A stretch of DNA of 64,000 nt from Corynebacterium auriscanis (GTDB taxonomy: Bacteria > Actinomycetota > Actinomycetes > Mycobacteriales > Mycobacteriaceae). The position numbers were made by a program, and so were the translations under genes. Positions 7,649 through 18,504 of this stretch are shown piece after piece. Position 1 is the first letter of the stretch. Every line of letters starts with the position of its first letter. The stretch covers positions 1,470,572 to 1,534,571 of the forward strand of contig NZ_CP047046.1 in assembly GCF_030408435.1 (NCBI RefSeq). The letters run 5' to 3'. Below the pieces are notes generated by a model, which was not told the DNA's origin, made no database searches, and worked only from the letters and a program-made list of their open reading frames with translations.

Positions 7649-9793
7649 CTACTCGACTTCCCAGGTGCGTATCGGATCTGCACCGCCGGACATATCGGAG
7701 GTGCCGGGCAGATCACGTTGCATGTGGATGAATTCCAAGTGCCGCTCATACAGGTCGATGACGTTGTTGATCAGCTGCTCCTGGGTGTATCCGTACACGT
7801 CGTAACCCATCGATCCGGTGAGGTCATAGATCTCCATCCGATAGTATTTCTCCCCTCCGGCGGTGTTCTTTGTGAAGGAAGGCACGGGGCACTCCGTGGG
7901 GTAGATCTGGTACCGGAAGTCCTGCTCCTCCCCCAGCTTGACCGTGAGGTCGATCTGACCAACTTCCTGATCGGGAACATCGGCGATGACCAGGGAGGCG
8001 TCGAAACCCTCAGATTGCAACTCGTTCGCGACCTTTTCCAATGCCGGCTTAGCCACCGAAGTGAGGAACTGGTTGGCAGAGCGAGCACTTGGCCACGTGG
8101 ATGCCCGGCTAAGGCGCTTGCGCCAACCCATATTGGACACCGGAGTTGAAGTATCGGTACGCCCAGACATGGCGGAGTGGATGGAGACGGCCCGGGCGTC
8201 GGCCTGGTAGACCTCTAGGCGCAACGATCGGATCAATCCCATCATGATCATGTACATCACGATCGTGAATGGCAAGCCCATCACGATGGTCGCGGCTTGT
8301 ACGGTCGCTACGCCATCGATGCGAAGCATCACGATGGTGAGGATCGCGATAAGTACTGACCAGAACACGCGCGCCCACACGGGCCCGTCCTGTTGGCTAT
8401 CCGTGATTCGCGAAGTGAAGTTGGCGGTCACCAGCGCACCGGAATCAGCCGAGGTGATGTACAGCAACAGGCCCACGAGGGTGGCCAGGCCAACCAGGAA
8501 GGTACCGCCGGGGTTCTGGGCCAACAGCTCGTAGAATCCTTGCTCGGGTTTAGCCATGACTGCTTCGCCGAAGGCCGTATCGCCACCACGCAGGCGATCC
8601 AACGCGGTGTTGCCGAAGAAACTCATCCAGGCCAGGATGAACAAGAACGGAATAGTAAGCGTGCCGAAAACGAACTGCCGCAGGGTACGGCCACGGGAGA
8701 TGCGCGCCAGGAACAGGCCCACGAATGGTGCCCAAGCCACCCACCATGCCCAGAAAAACAGCGTCCATGCGCCCATCCATTCGGAAACCGCTGCGGAATC
8801 CTCGGCGAAGGCGAAAGTGTTCATGGTCATGCCTGGGAACTGGGACACGTAGTCGCCGATGTTCATGACAAAACCATTGAACAGGTAGGCCGTTTTTCCA
8901 GTCACGACGATGTACGCCACCAGGCCGATGGCGAGCAACACGTTGAGCTCACTCAGCCTTTTAATTCCTTTGTCGACGCCAGATACAGCCGACAAGGTGG
9001 CGACCAGGACACTGACGATGACTAGGACAATCTGCCCGATGGGCCCTTCTTCCACTCCGAACACGAGGTGGATACCGTAGTTCAGCTGAACCACGCCGAT
9101 ACCCAAGGACGCCGCGATACCGAAGACGGTGCCCAGCACCGCGGCGATATCAACTGCATCCCCCACCGGGCCGTGCACGCGCTTACCGATGAGCGGGTAC
9201 AGGGCACTGCGGATGGCCAACGGCATGTTCAAGCGATAGGCGTAGTAGCCAAAAGCCATGCCCATGAGCGCATACATTGCCCAGCCAGTGAAGCCGTAGT
9301 GGAACAGGGCCCACACAACGGCATCCTTGGCAGCCTGCAGGGATTCGGGCTCCACCTCTGGTGGGGCCAGGTACTGTTGCACGGGTTCCGCCACGGCGAA
9401 AAACATGAGGTCCACGCCGATACCAGCGGCGAAGAGCATGGCGGACCAAGAAAACAAACGGAACTGAGGCTTAGAGTGATCGGGCCCCATGCGCACACCA
9501 CCGGCCTTGGACAGCGCAACAACCAACACGAATACCACCACGACGGTGGCTGTGAGGATGTAGAACCAGCCGAGGTTGGTAGAGATCCAGCCCGTTACTG
9601 CCCCCAGTTGTTCGGCTGCACCTTCGCGGGCGATGAGAGCCCACCCGGCGACCAAGAGGATGATGAGGGCCGATATAGAAAAGACCGGAATATTCGCTCG
9701 TGGTGGTGTTATTTCTTTGCCGTGATAGGCATCTTTTTCTTGAGTATTGAATGATCCCACCAATACTTCGAGTTTATCTCCTGTTTCACTCAT
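7649..9793 (-). CDS. betT: BCCT-family choline/betaine transporter with C-terminal cytoplasmic domain
   Basis: A secondary transporter of about 714 residues in the BCCT family. It has about twelve hydrophobic segments between residues 45 and 530 and the family's aromatic-rich core (FFWAWWVAWAPFVGLFLARISRGRT). A long soluble tail of about 180 residues follows, as in the osmoregulated BetT type. Cotranscribed with betB and divergent from betA, it probably imports choline. I chose the ATG at 9793 because GAGGG lies five bases upstream. A GTG at 9820 would add nine residues (VKQSEYEGR). ProP- or BetP-type betaine uptake is possible from family membership alone. Confidence 0.9.
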   Translation of the reverse strand: MSETGDKLEVLVGSFNTQEKDAYHGKEITPPRANIPVFSISALIILLVAGWALIAREGAAEQLGAVTGWISTNLGWFYILTATVVVVFVLVVALSKAGGVRMGPDHSKPQFRLFSWSAMLFAAGIGVDLMFFAVAEPVQQYLAPPEVEPESLQAAKDAVVWALFHYGFTGWAMYALMGMAFGYYAYRLNMPLAIRSALYPLIGKRVHGPVGDAVDIAAVLGTVFGIAASLGIGVVQLNYGIHLVFGVEEGPIGQIVLVIVSVLVATLSAVSGVDKGIKRLSELNVLLAIGLVAYIVVTGKTAYLFNGFVMNIGDYVSQFPGMTMNTFAFAEDSAAVSEWMGAWTLFFWAWWVAWAPFVGLFLARISRGRTLRQFVFGTLTIPFLFILAWMSFFGNTALDRLRGGDTAFGEAVMAKPEQGFYELLAQNPGGTFLVGLATLVGLLLYITSADSGALVTANFTSRITDSQQDGPVWARVFWSVLIAILTIVMLRIDGVATVQAATIVMGLPFTIVMYMIMMGLIRSLRLEVYQADARAVSIHSAMSGRTDTSTPVSNMGWRKRLSRASTWPSARSANQFLTSVAKPALEKVANELQSEGFDASLVIADVPDQEVGQIDLTVKLGEEQDFRYQIYPTECPVPSFTKNTAGGEKYYRMEIYDLTGSMGYDVYGYTQEQLINNVIDLYERHLEFIHMQRDLPGTSDMSGGADPIRTWEVE

Positions 9794-9977
9794 TCGACCC
9801 TCGTACTCGCTCTGTTTCACTTCTCGTCACTTATTAGGCAAATACAGATAGTACACATAGATGAGACATATGCCACATTATCGTTTACCTTATAAAGCCA
9901 CTTTGCACACCCTATGCTACCTATGTCAAAATATAGGCATCCGCCGATCGGCTTTTTTGTTTTGCAGAGAGGGATAA
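9794..9977. promoter_or_regulatory. Divergent betT-betB / betA promoter region
   Basis: An AT-rich intergenic region between divergent genes. The betA leader holds the palindrome GCCGATCGGC (9943-9952), followed by six T, and the betA ribosome-binding site AGAGAGGGA just before the ATG. The palindrome cannot form more than a 3-bp stem, so an operator is likelier than a terminator. I see no adjacent betI repressor gene. The -10/-35 assignments are ambiguous on both strands. Confidence 0.45.
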
Positions 9978-11768
9978 ATGGGTTTTTTTAATTTCAAGAA
10001 GAATGACACAACCGGCGAAATCGTCGAAGACCGCAAGCGCGACTACGTCATCGTTGGTGGCGGTTCCGCTGGCTCCGTTATGGCGAACCGCCTGACCGAA
10101 TCCGGCAGTGAAGACGTCATGGTTTTGGAGGCAGGCCGCCCCGATTCGTTGTGGGATTTGTTCATCCACATGCCCGCCGCCTTCTCCTTTCCCATCGGTA
10201 ACAAGTACTACGACTGGGCCTACGAGTCCGAGCCAGAACCAGAGATGAACGGTCGCCGCATCTACCACGCCCGCGGCAAGGTGTTGGGTGGATCCAGTTC
10301 CGTCAACGGCATGATCTTCCAACGGGGTAACCCGATGGACTACGAGAAGTGGGGCAAGCTTCCAGGATTGGAGAAGTGGGATTACGCCCACGTATTGCCG
10401 TACTTCAACAAGATGGAAACCGCACTCGCCGCTGATCCAAACGATCCACGCCGCGGCCACAACGGTCCCCTAAAGCTGACGCGCGGCCCCGCGACCAGCC
10501 CACTATTTCAGGCATTCTTCCGCTCCGCACAACAGGCGGGCTACAACCTGACTAACGATGTGAACGGCTACCGCCAGGAGGGCTTCGCTCCTTTCGACCG
10601 CAACATCTTCCACGGCAAGCGCATGTCTGCGGCCCGCGCCTACCTGCACCCCATCTTGAACCGCAAGAATCTGGACGTCCGCACGCGTGCTTTCGTCACC
10701 AAGGTTCTCGTCGAGACCAACGCTGCCACCGGTGCCGCTAAAGCCACAGGCGTGGAGTACGAGTGGAAGGGCAAGAAGCACCGCGTCTACGCCGACAAGA
10801 TCATCCTCAGCGGTGGTGCCTTCAATACCCCACAGCTACTGCAGCTGTCCGGCATCGGCGACCGAGCCGTGCTGGAGCGGGCCGGCGTCGAGGTAAAGAA
10901 GCACCTGCCAGGCGTGGGCGCCAACCTTCAGGACCACCTTGAGGTGTACGTGCAGTACAACTGCACCCAACCTGTGAGCTCCCAGCCGTACTACAAGATG
11001 ATCAATCGCCCAAAGATCGGCTTGCAGTGGCTGCTAACGAAGAAGGGACCGGTAGCATCCTCGCACTTCGAGGCCGGTGGCTTCGCGCGTTCCAACGAGA
11101 AAGAGGCCTACCCGAACCTCATGTTCCACTTCCTGCCAATGGCGATCCGCTACGACGGTTCCCAACCGGAAGGTGAGCACGGATTCCAGTTCCACGTGGG
11201 CCCGATGTACTCCGATACGCAGGGACACGTGCACATCAAGTCCGCTGATCCGAAGGAAAAGCCGGAGATCATCTTCAACTACCTCGCAACCGACCAAGAT
11301 CGTCGCGAGTGGGTAGAGGCCGTGCGCGTATCCCGTCGCTTGCTGGATACCCCAGCCATGAAGGAATACACAGACGGCGAGATCTCCCCCGGCCCATCCG
11401 TGGAGACCGACGAGGAGATTCTGGAGTGGGTCCGCAACGATGCCGAAACCGCTCTGCACCCTTCCTGCACCGCAAAGATGGGCGCAGCCGATGACGACAT
11501 GGCGGTTGTCGACCCCGAGACGATGCAGGTCCACGGTGTTGAAGGGCTGCACGTGGTGGATGCCTCCGCTATGCCAATCATCACCAACGGCAATATCTAC
11601 GCGCCAGTGATGATGCTCGCCGAGAAGGCCGCCGATCTGATTCAGGGCAAGCAACCACTGGATCCGATTAACGTGCCGTTTTACCAGGCGGGTAAGGATA
11701 TGCCTTTGTACGCCGAAGGTGAGGCCGTCCGCGATCACATTCAAGCAATCCCCGGGGCTGACCACTAG
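9978..11768 (+). CDS. betA: GMC-family choline dehydrogenase
   Basis: A 596-residue FAD-dependent GMC oxidoreductase. The Rossmann FAD-binding motif [14 protein letters not shown] lies at about residues 25-40. The GMC signatures [13 protein letters not shown] and [17 protein letters not shown] follow, and the C-terminal catalytic histidine and asparagine lie in [11 protein letters not shown] and NGNIYAP. It probably oxidises choline to betaine aldehyde, feeding BetB. The N-terminal 20 residues before the FAD motif are longer than in E. coli BetA. It ends nine bases from the convergent trmD. Another alcohol substrate is possible, but the neighbours argue for choline. Confidence 0.9.
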   Translation: MGFFNFKKNDTTGEIVEDRKRDYVIVGGGSAGSVMANRLTESGSEDVMVLEAGRPDSLWDLFIHMPAAFSFPIGNKYYDWAYESEPEPEMNGRRIYHARGKVLGGSSSVNGMIFQRGNPMDYEKWGKLPGLEKWDYAHVLPYFNKMETALAADPNDPRRGHNGPLKLTRGPATSPLFQAFFRSAQQAGYNLTNDVNGYRQEGFAPFDRNIFHGKRMSAARAYLHPILNRKNLDVRTRAFVTKVLVETNAATGAAKATGVEYEWKGKKHRVYADKIILSGGAFNTPQLLQLSGIGDRAVLERAGVEVKKHLPGVGANLQDHLEVYVQYNCTQPVSSQPYYKMINRPKIGLQWLLTKKGPVASSHFEAGGFARSNEKEAYPNLMFHFLPMAIRYDGSQPEGEHGFQFHVGPMYSDTQGHVHIKSADPKEKPEIIFNYLATDQDRREWVEAVRVSRRLLDTPAMKEYTDGEISPGPSVETDEEILEWVRNDAETALHPSCTAKMGAADDDMAVVDPETMQVHGVEGLHVVDASAMPIITNGNIYAPVMMLAEKAADLIQGKQPLDPINVPFYQAGKDMPLYAEGEAVRDHIQAIPGADH

Positions 11769-11777
11769 AATGCGGGG

Positions 11778-12608
11778 TTAATCCCAGCCCAAGACTTGGC
11801 GATCGGATGTGCTGAGCTCCACTTGTTCCAGCAACTCCGGTCGCCTTTGCCGTGTCCGCAGCAGGGACTGCTCCCGGCGCCACTGCTCGATCTTGGCGTG
11901 GTTTCCACTGAACAGGACCTCTGGGACCTCCAGCCCCCGCCACTCTCGGGGCCGGGTGTAACTAGGGCCTTCCAGCAGACCGTCTTGGAAGCTGTCTTCC
12001 TCGTGGCTGGCGCGGTTGCCCAGCACTCCGGGAATGAGTCGCACCATCGCCTCAGCCATCACCAGCACAGCGACTTCTCCCCCGATCAGCACGTAATCGC
12101 CGATACTCACTTCCTCCACCCGGTAGCGGTTTTCCGCATCCTCCACCACGCGCTGGTCGATCCCCTCGTAGCGACCGCACGCAAAAACCACGTGACGCTC
12201 CTGAGACCATCGCGCCGCCATCTCCTGTGTGAACTGCGCCCCGGCCGGTGTGGGTACGACAAGCAGGGGTTTATCGCCTTGTGGGGCTTCTGGCCTTTTT
12301 AATTCGACGCCCCCCGCTGTCACCGCACCCTTATGCGGCGTGGCACTCACGAGGTCTGCAGTCGCGGCCGCTGGGCCCGTCCCCGCGGCAACGTCGTCCA
12401 GCGCTGGCCCCCACACATCCGGCTTCATGACCATGCCGGGGCCCCCGCCACAGGGAGTGGAGTCCACTGCTTGATGCACATCATGGGTCCACTGGCGCAG
12501 GTTATGCACGCCGACTTGCAAGATCCCGTTTTCTATTGCTTTGCCGAGGAGGGCATGGCGGAAGGGATCGAGGTATTCGGGGAAGATCGTTACAACATCG
12601 ATTCGCAT
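11778..12608 (-). CDS. trmD: tRNA (guanine-N1)-methyltransferase
   Basis: A 276-residue TrmD, the SPOUT methyltransferase that makes m1G37 in tRNAs and so prevents frameshifting. Family segments are MRIDVVTIFPEYLDP at the start, TPCGGGPGMVMKPDV, CGRYEGIDQRV and the knot region EVSIGDYVLIGGEVAVLVM. I chose the ATG at 12608 because homologues begin at MRIDVVTIF. A GTG at 12644, preceded by GGAG and overlapping the rimM stop, would add 12 residues and is a real alternative. An insertion of about 30 residues before the methyl-donor site contains one copy of the dispersed GGCGTCGA motif. Confidence 0.96.
   Translation of the reverse strand: MRIDVVTIFPEYLDPFRHALLGKAIENGILQVGVHNLRQWTHDVHQAVDSTPCGGGPGMVMKPDVWGPALDDVAAGTGPAAATADLVSATPHKGAVTAGGVELKRPEAPQGDKPLLVVPTPAGAQFTQEMAARWSQERHVVFACGRYEGIDQRVVEDAENRYRVEEVSIGDYVLIGGEVAVLVMAEAMVRLIPGVLGNRASHEEDSFQDGLLEGPSYTRPREWRGLEVPEVLFSGNHAKIEQWRREQSLLRTRQRRPELLEQVELSTSDRQVLGWD
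12292..12316 (-). repeat. Dispersed motif, copy 3 (inside trmD insertion)
   Basis: TCGACGCC at 12304-12311, preceded by GGCCTTTTTAAT. The coding strand reads GVELKRP. Confidence 0.6.
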
Positions 12609-12640
12609 GGTCGGTTTTACCTGCGAGGCGGGACCAGTTG

Positions 12641-13216
12641 TCACATTAGCTCCAAGAGGCCGTCGGGTGGGGTGATGACGAGGGCGTCGTTTTCCAAATC
12701 AACGATGGGCACGATAGCGTGGCGGAAGGGGACGAGTACCGTAAGCCCAGCAGTCGGCAATGGGGTGTCCGCGTCGATGGTTACTTCCAATGTGGTGCCT
12801 GCAGGTGTGTGGAGCACGCCTGTGACCTCGCCGATATCCAGGGGTTCCGGTTGCGCGCCTTCGTAGGCGCGGGCGTTGGCGGTCTCCGCGTCCACGTTGC
12901 CACAGTTCAGCACGCGGAGGCCCTCTAGTTGGTGGTCGTAAAAGGCCTCCTCGTCAAGATCTTCCACTGGGTCTGCGAAGAATCGCAGGCCGCGGAGGGT
13001 TTCCGCTTCGGTGCGATCGGCGATCTCCTCAAAAGTCACCAGCAGGCGACCCTGGTGTGGGCGCACCTTGGCGATGGTAAGAATTCGGGTTTTCCCCGCT
13101 TGCTTTCCCGTCAGCTCGGTGCCAACTGCGAAACGCAACTCGGGGTGGTCCGTCGTTGCTTCTACCACCAATTCGCCACGAACGCCGTGGGGCTTGATAA
13201 CGCGCCCGATCTGCAA
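12641..13216 (-). CDS. rimM: Ribosome maturation factor RimM
   Basis: A 191-residue RimM, a 16S rRNA processing factor that assembles the 30S head and binds uS19. The N-terminal domain begins with QIGRVIKPHGVRGELVVE. The C-terminal PRC-barrel domain includes DIGEVTGVLHTPAGTTLEV and the closing LLELM. The start is a TTG because an in-frame stop lies just upstream, within the end of gdhA. The stop overlaps a possible GTG start of trmD, consistent with coupled translation. Confidence 0.93.
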   Translation of the reverse strand: MQIGRVIKPHGVRGELVVEATTDHPELRFAVGTELTGKQAGKTRILTIAKVRPHQGRLLVTFEEIADRTEAETLRGLRFFADPVEDLDEEAFYDHQLEGLRVLNCGNVDAETANARAYEGAQPEPLDIGEVTGVLHTPAGTTLEVTIDADTPLPTAGLTVLVPFRHAIVPIVDLENDALVITPPDGLLELM

Positions 13217-13229
13217 CTGGGTATCGATG

Positions 13230-14615
<1,386 letters not shown>

Positions 14616-14657
14616 CTATTCCCTCGTGCCGAAGCACACAGAAATAGGTCTACTCAA

Positions 14658-16151
14658 CTAGAAGGGTGGGTCTTCGTGCCGTTCGCTCTCCTGCCTTCTT
14701 ATCCGTTCCCGTTCTAGTCTTTCCTCGTTGTAGCTCCTCACCACCGCCACCCTTCGTGTGGCTTTGTGTTGGAATGTTTCGCGGCCGAGGGGGCCGTCGC
14801 TGGTGGTGGTGATGGTGTGGCCGTCTCCGTGGCTGGTCCAGGTTTCTGTGCCGTCGGGGTGGAGGGTTACATCCCAGTTTCCGGCGGTTTTCAACCGGTG
14901 GTGCTTAGCGCACAGCAGATGCAAATTGTCGGTGGACGTCGGCCCCGACGTGGTGGGGTTGGTGTGGTCGTAGCGGTGGACGTGGTCGATTTGGCATCGG
15001 TGGGCGGGGATGGTGCAGCCGGGGAATCGGCAGTGCCCGTCTCGTCCGGCGACCATGGCAGCGGTGCGAGCGGATGGTTGGTAGCCGTTGTTGTCGCTGG
15101 TGCCGGCGCCGGCGAGGTGGGTGATGCGGTCGAGCCAGGCAGCGGAGGCGGCGGTGGTGAGCCAGTGACCTTCGCCGAAGACGTCGTCCAGTGGCAGGCC
15201 GAAGGTGTTTTTGTAGAGGTTGAGTGTGATCGATGCGGTGGTCTGGCCGCGTAGCAGCCCGAGGAAGGCTTGGCCTTGGGTGGTGTTATTGGTGGTGGCG
15301 GCGTTGTTGATGGCTTTGAGTAGTTCGACGCCGGTGATGGCATCGACGGTGAGAGTGAAGGTGGTGTAGTTCGGGTCGCGGTTGTCGTAGCTAAAGGAGC
15401 TCACACCATCGTGGTAGGTATCCTCATCCATGGGTGGGACGTCATCGGGGTTGATGCCGTCGTTATCACTGTCAGCATTAGCGCTATCCTCCGGCATCGG
15501 TACAGCAATTGGGTCAAGGAACTGTAGTAATTGGGTGACCGTGTTATTGACCCATGTGACAGTTCGCATGGCTTGGTTGCGCACTGTTGGTTGTAGCAGC
15601 CGAACCATGGCGTGATCGATCAATTCATCCTTGGAAGTATCAGCGGCTTCAAGCTGCTCACACAGTCGGTGCACCAACTGAAAGTTCAGTAGGCCATCCA
15701 TTGCAATCTCAGACAACCGAGGAAAACGTGGCAAGATCAACCCGACCATCGCGACTTGTTCGGCCTTCCACTCCGTCATACCAGTGCGGGCACCAATACG
15801 GCTGGCGTGATCCTGAATGCGATCGTTCCACTGTGGCTGAGTCAAGTACGCCATGAACACGTTCAAAGAATTCACCGACTTCGCTGCCAAACTCACTGGA
15901 TCGTTCGGATCATCAATTCGCCATGATGCATCGGGCGCGCGCCATGGAGGCAACAACCTGGTCAGGATCGGTTCCAACTCGGCTGGAGGCTCGCCCCATT
16001 TCTCCTCTGGGCTTGAGGTTGCAGCTGTGGTCTCGCTGGGCAGAATTGATTGGCCGGGCAAATGTGGCTGGCTAAGTTGGCCTGGCTGGTCAGGTTGGGC
16101 TGGCTGGTCCGGTTGGTCGCTAGATCTGTTGTCTGCCGTCGGTGCGGTCAT
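14658..16151 (-). CDS. DUF222 / HNH endonuclease domain protein (13E12-type)
   Basis: A 497-residue protein with a low-complexity N-terminus (Q/P-rich QPDQPAQPDQPGQ), a central DUF222-like helical region and a C-terminal HNH nuclease motif with paired cysteines (CRFPGC), IDHVHRY and LHLLCAKHH. This matches the 13E12 repeat family, which is multi-copy in actinobacteria. Its function is not well established, and it may be a mobile or domesticated nuclease. It lies between rpsP and gdhA, where relatives carry the rpsP-rimM-trmD string without interruption. The Q/P-rich stretch is encoded by short tandem DNA repeats near 16075-16125. Confidence 0.88.
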   Translation of the reverse strand: MTAPTADNRSSDQPDQPAQPDQPGQLSQPHLPGQSILPSETTAATSSPEEKWGEPPAELEPILTRLLPPWRAPDASWRIDDPNDPVSLAAKSVNSLNVFMAYLTQPQWNDRIQDHASRIGARTGMTEWKAEQVAMVGLILPRFPRLSEIAMDGLLNFQLVHRLCEQLEAADTSKDELIDHAMVRLLQPTVRNQAMRTVTWVNNTVTQLLQFLDPIAVPMPEDSANADSDNDGINPDDVPPMDEDTYHDGVSSFSYDNRDPNYTTFTLTVDAITGVELLKAINNAATTNNTTQGQAFLGLLRGQTTASITLNLYKNTFGLPLDDVFGEGHWLTTAASAAWLDRITHLAGAGTSDNNGYQPSARTAAMVAGRDGHCRFPGCTIPAHRCQIDHVHRYDHTNPTTSGPTSTDNLHLLCAKHHRLKTAGNWDVTLHPDGTETWTSHGDGHTITTTSDGPLGRETFQHKATRRVAVVRSYNEERLERERIRRQESERHEDPPF

Positions 16152-16444
16152 CGTTTTCCCCTAAATCCCTTAAAACTCTTAACCCAATCCTAGAACACCC
16201 TTTCTAACGCCGTCAATACCCCACCAGGTTTCAAACCATCATCACCGCCGCTTCGGAACAATTCACCTTGTTCCTCGCAGGTAAAATGCATTTTTTACCG
16301 AAAGCCCTGAAGATACTCCCCTAACCCCTTCCATCCGCTCTCCAGATATACGAACAGATGAACTAAAACCTTATGAACACGCCAGCCGACGACAGCTAGA
16401 GCCAATAAACCCACGCAGGTAAGGGCGGCGAGGGGGCGTCGAAT
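16152..16444. other. Intergenic region upstream of the HNH gene
   Basis: About 290 bases with no supported gene. They hold an inverted repeat with GGTAAAA arms (16280-16286 and 16293-16299), a six-base loop and many in-frame stops. The HNH promoter is presumably here, but I cannot place it confidently. The right end carries a dispersed-motif copy and the rpsP terminator. Confidence 0.5.
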
Positions 16445-16454
16445 AAAAAAAGAA
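16432..16454 (+). repeat. Dispersed motif, copy 4 (overlaps rpsP terminator)
   Basis: GGCGTCGA at 16435-16442, then ATAAAAAAAG. The A-tract is also the U-tract of the rpsP terminator on the other strand. Confidence 0.65.
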
Positions 16455-16498
16455 CCGCACCCCCCCGGCCCAGCAAACGGGACGCGGCGAAAGTGCGG
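16445..16498 (-). terminator. Intrinsic terminator of rpsP
   Basis: On the minus strand CCGCAC (16493-16498) pairs with GTGCGG (16455-16460) around a GC-rich loop, followed by TTCTTTTTTT. Confidence 0.75.
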
Positions 16499-16524
16499 AA
16501 TAAAGAGAAGCAGAAGCCTGCAGA

Positions 16525-17052
16525 TTACTCTGCGGAAGCCTCGGCCTCCTCGGAAGACTCAGCAGCCTCTGCGGAATCGGAAGACTCAGCAGCCTCAGCC
16601 TCCTTAGCAGCAGCTTCCTCAGCAGCCTTGGCCTCTTCAGCAGCCTTAGCCTCGGCCTCTTCCTTAGCCTTGCGCTTCTTCTCAGTGATAGCCTCAGCGG
16701 TTGGGCCGTCAGCGGCCTCGGCCAGAGCCTCGTTGAACAGATCCAGCTTGGACTTCTTCTCTGGCTGAGCCTTCAGGGTACCCTCGGCGCCCTCGATGCC
16801 CTTGAACTTCTGCCAGTCGCCGGTCACCTTCAGCAGAGCGAGAACTGGCTCGGTTGGCTGAGCACCAACACCCAACCAGTACTGTGCACGCTCAGAATCG
16901 ATGCGGATGACAGATGGTTCGTAAGCTGGCTGGTAGATGCCAAGATTCTCGATAACCTTGCCGGATCGACGGGTACGGGCGTCGGCAACAACAACACGGT
17001 ACTCAGGGGTACGGATCTTACCCATACGCTGTAGCTTGATCTTTACGGCCAT
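16525..17052 (-). CDS. rpsP: 30S ribosomal protein S16 with long acidic tail
   Basis: A 175-residue bS16. The conserved core occupies about residues 1-85 ([45 protein letters not shown]). It is followed by about 80 residues of Ala/Glu/Lys repeats, a common actinobacterial extension but long here. I chose the ATG at 17052 because AAGGAG lies six bases upstream and the S16 core begins there; the frame itself stays open to 17091. It is separated from rimM-trmD by the HNH gene and gdhA. Confidence 0.96.
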   Translation of the reverse strand: MAVKIKLQRMGKIRTPEYRVVVADARTRRSGKVIENLGIYQPAYEPSVIRIDSERAQYWLGVGAQPTEPVLALLKVTGDWQKFKGIEGAEGTLKAQPEKKSKLDLFNEALAEAADGPTAEAITEKKRKAKEEAEAKAAEEAKAAEEAAAKEAEAAESSDSAEAAESSEEAEASAE

Positions 17053-17090
17053 AATTGGCTCCTTCACTCGGTCACTGGGCAGTTCAGACA

Positions 17091-17110
17091 CCCGCGCCCT
17101 GTTGCGCGGG
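17091..17110 (-). promoter_or_regulatory. Hairpin in the rpsP leader
   Basis: A perfect 7-bp stem (CCCGCGC / GCGCGGG) with a six-base loop lies 38 bases before the rpsP start. It could be an S16 autoregulatory structure, but this is inference. Confidence 0.4.
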
Positions 17111-17193
17111 CCGGTTCAACCCTTGATGTTTTACCTGCGCGTGACCACCGGCCGACCGGAGTCGGATGCGGTGTTACGCAGACAACCTCACAT

Positions 17194-17221
17194 AGTCTAC
17201 TGGAGCCGATACGCAGATCAA
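17194..17221 (-). promoter_or_regulatory. Probable rpsP promoter
   Basis: On the minus strand TTGATC (17216-17221) and TAGACT (17194-17199) are separated by 16 bases. Confidence 0.5.
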
Positions 17222-17253
17222 AGTCACATACGTTGCTCTGTAAGCTCGTCACC

Positions 17254-18483
17254 ATGCAACACTTCCCTACCACGCCTTTCCCCACCGCATTACCGGAACT
17301 CTCACAGCCATGGCGTTCCGCTTCTTTTCCCGACGCCACCCTGGCCATCGCCAACGACGACCCGTGGGCCCTAGTCGCTGAGCGCGATTGGGACTTCGCA
17401 GGCGGAATGGAGGGGTGGGCCACCGCCTACTCGGGCCACCAATTTGGGCACTTCAATCCCGTCCTCGGCGACGGGCGCGCGCTACTTCTTGGGGAAACCG
17501 CTGATGGGCGCGAGGTGCAATTGAAGGGTTCGGGCCCCACTCCCTTCTCGCGTGGCGGTGACGGGTTAGGCACCCTGGGGTCCATGGTGCGCGAATTCGT
17601 CGTCAGCGAGGTCATGCACGCCGCCGGCATTCCGACCACCCGCATCGCCGCCGTGTTCCGCACAGGAGAGGAGATTGCCCGTAACGGACGACGCGAACCG
17701 GGTGGCATTGCGGTGCGGGTGGCGACGTCCCACATCCGCGTAGGAACATTTCAATTCGCCCGACTGCTGGACGAGCACCGGGGCGAGCATGCGGTTCTGC
17801 CCGCACTGGCCCAGTACACCCTTCAGCGAATCGTGGGCGCCCCCGGCGGGCGCGACGCGGAAATTCTGCGCCACGCAGTACAGACGCAAGCCGCTCTGGT
17901 AGCCAAATGGATGCGGGTGGGGTTCGTCCACGGAGTGATGAACACCGACAACATGTCGTTAGCCGGTGAAACCATCGACTACGGCCCCTGCGCATTCGTG
18001 GATACCTTCGACCCCACCGCCAAGTTCAGCAGCATCGATACCGCCGGGAGATATGCCTTCGGTCAGCAGCCCTCCATCGCGATGTGGAACCTGGCGCGGT
18101 TGGCCGAAGCGCTGTGCGGAACCAGCTTGGACGTGGAAGTGGATGAAGCTAACGCAATCGTGCAGACTTTCCCGGATCTCTACCACGACGCACTCACTCA
18201 GGAATTCGGCGGACCCTTGCCACCAGACGGCGTGGATCTGCGCCGTTGGTGGAGGGAAAACGCAGCAGAGCGCAGTACCGAGGACGCACCATGTAACCCG
18301 CCCCGGATCCCGCGGAACTACGAGATTGAAAACGCGGTCGAGGCTGCCACTCATGGCGATGTGAACGTGGCTGCGGAGCTTGTGGCGTCGGTAAAAGAAA
18401 AAGCGACAGACGACCAAAAGTGGCAAGACCCCGGCCCGCCGGAAGAAGGAACGGGGCCGTATGTCACCTACTGCGGGACCTGA
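17254..18483 (+). CDS. selO: SelO/YdiU-family protein AMPylase, internally shortened
   Basis: A 409-residue pseudokinase-fold protein of the SelO family, which transfers AMP to hydroxyl residues of proteins. The N-terminal YSGHQFGHFNPVLGDGRA, EVQLKGSGPTPFSRGGDG, TRIAAVFRTGEE and VHGVMNTDNMSL motifs are intact. A redox-type cysteine lies three residues from the end (YCGT). Compared with the E. coli protein as I remember it (about 478 residues), roughly 55 residues are missing after residue 320, between EFGGPLPP and the DLRRWW segment. I chose the ATG at 17254, as homologues begin near there. It is convergent with ffh. Confidence 0.88.
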   Translation: MQHFPTTPFPTALPELSQPWRSASFPDATLAIANDDPWALVAERDWDFAGGMEGWATAYSGHQFGHFNPVLGDGRALLLGETADGREVQLKGSGPTPFSRGGDGLGTLGSMVREFVVSEVMHAAGIPTTRIAAVFRTGEEIARNGRREPGGIAVRVATSHIRVGTFQFARLLDEHRGEHAVLPALAQYTLQRIVGAPGGRDAEILRHAVQTQAALVAKWMRVGFVHGVMNTDNMSLAGETIDYGPCAFVDTFDPTAKFSSIDTAGRYAFGQQPSIAMWNLARLAEALCGTSLDVEVDEANAIVQTFPDLYHDALTQEFGGPLPPDGVDLRRWWRENAAERSTEDAPCNPPRIPRNYEIENAVEAATHGDVNVAAELVASVKEKATDDQKWQDPGPPEEGTGPYVTYCGT

Positions 18484-18504
18484 AGCACGGGTGCCGGGCT
18501 AGGG

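Noticed and set aside
9943..9958. Terminator made of GCCGATCGGC plus T-tract before betA
   Set aside because: The palindrome leaves only a 3-bp stem once a loop is allowed; it also lies in the betA leader.
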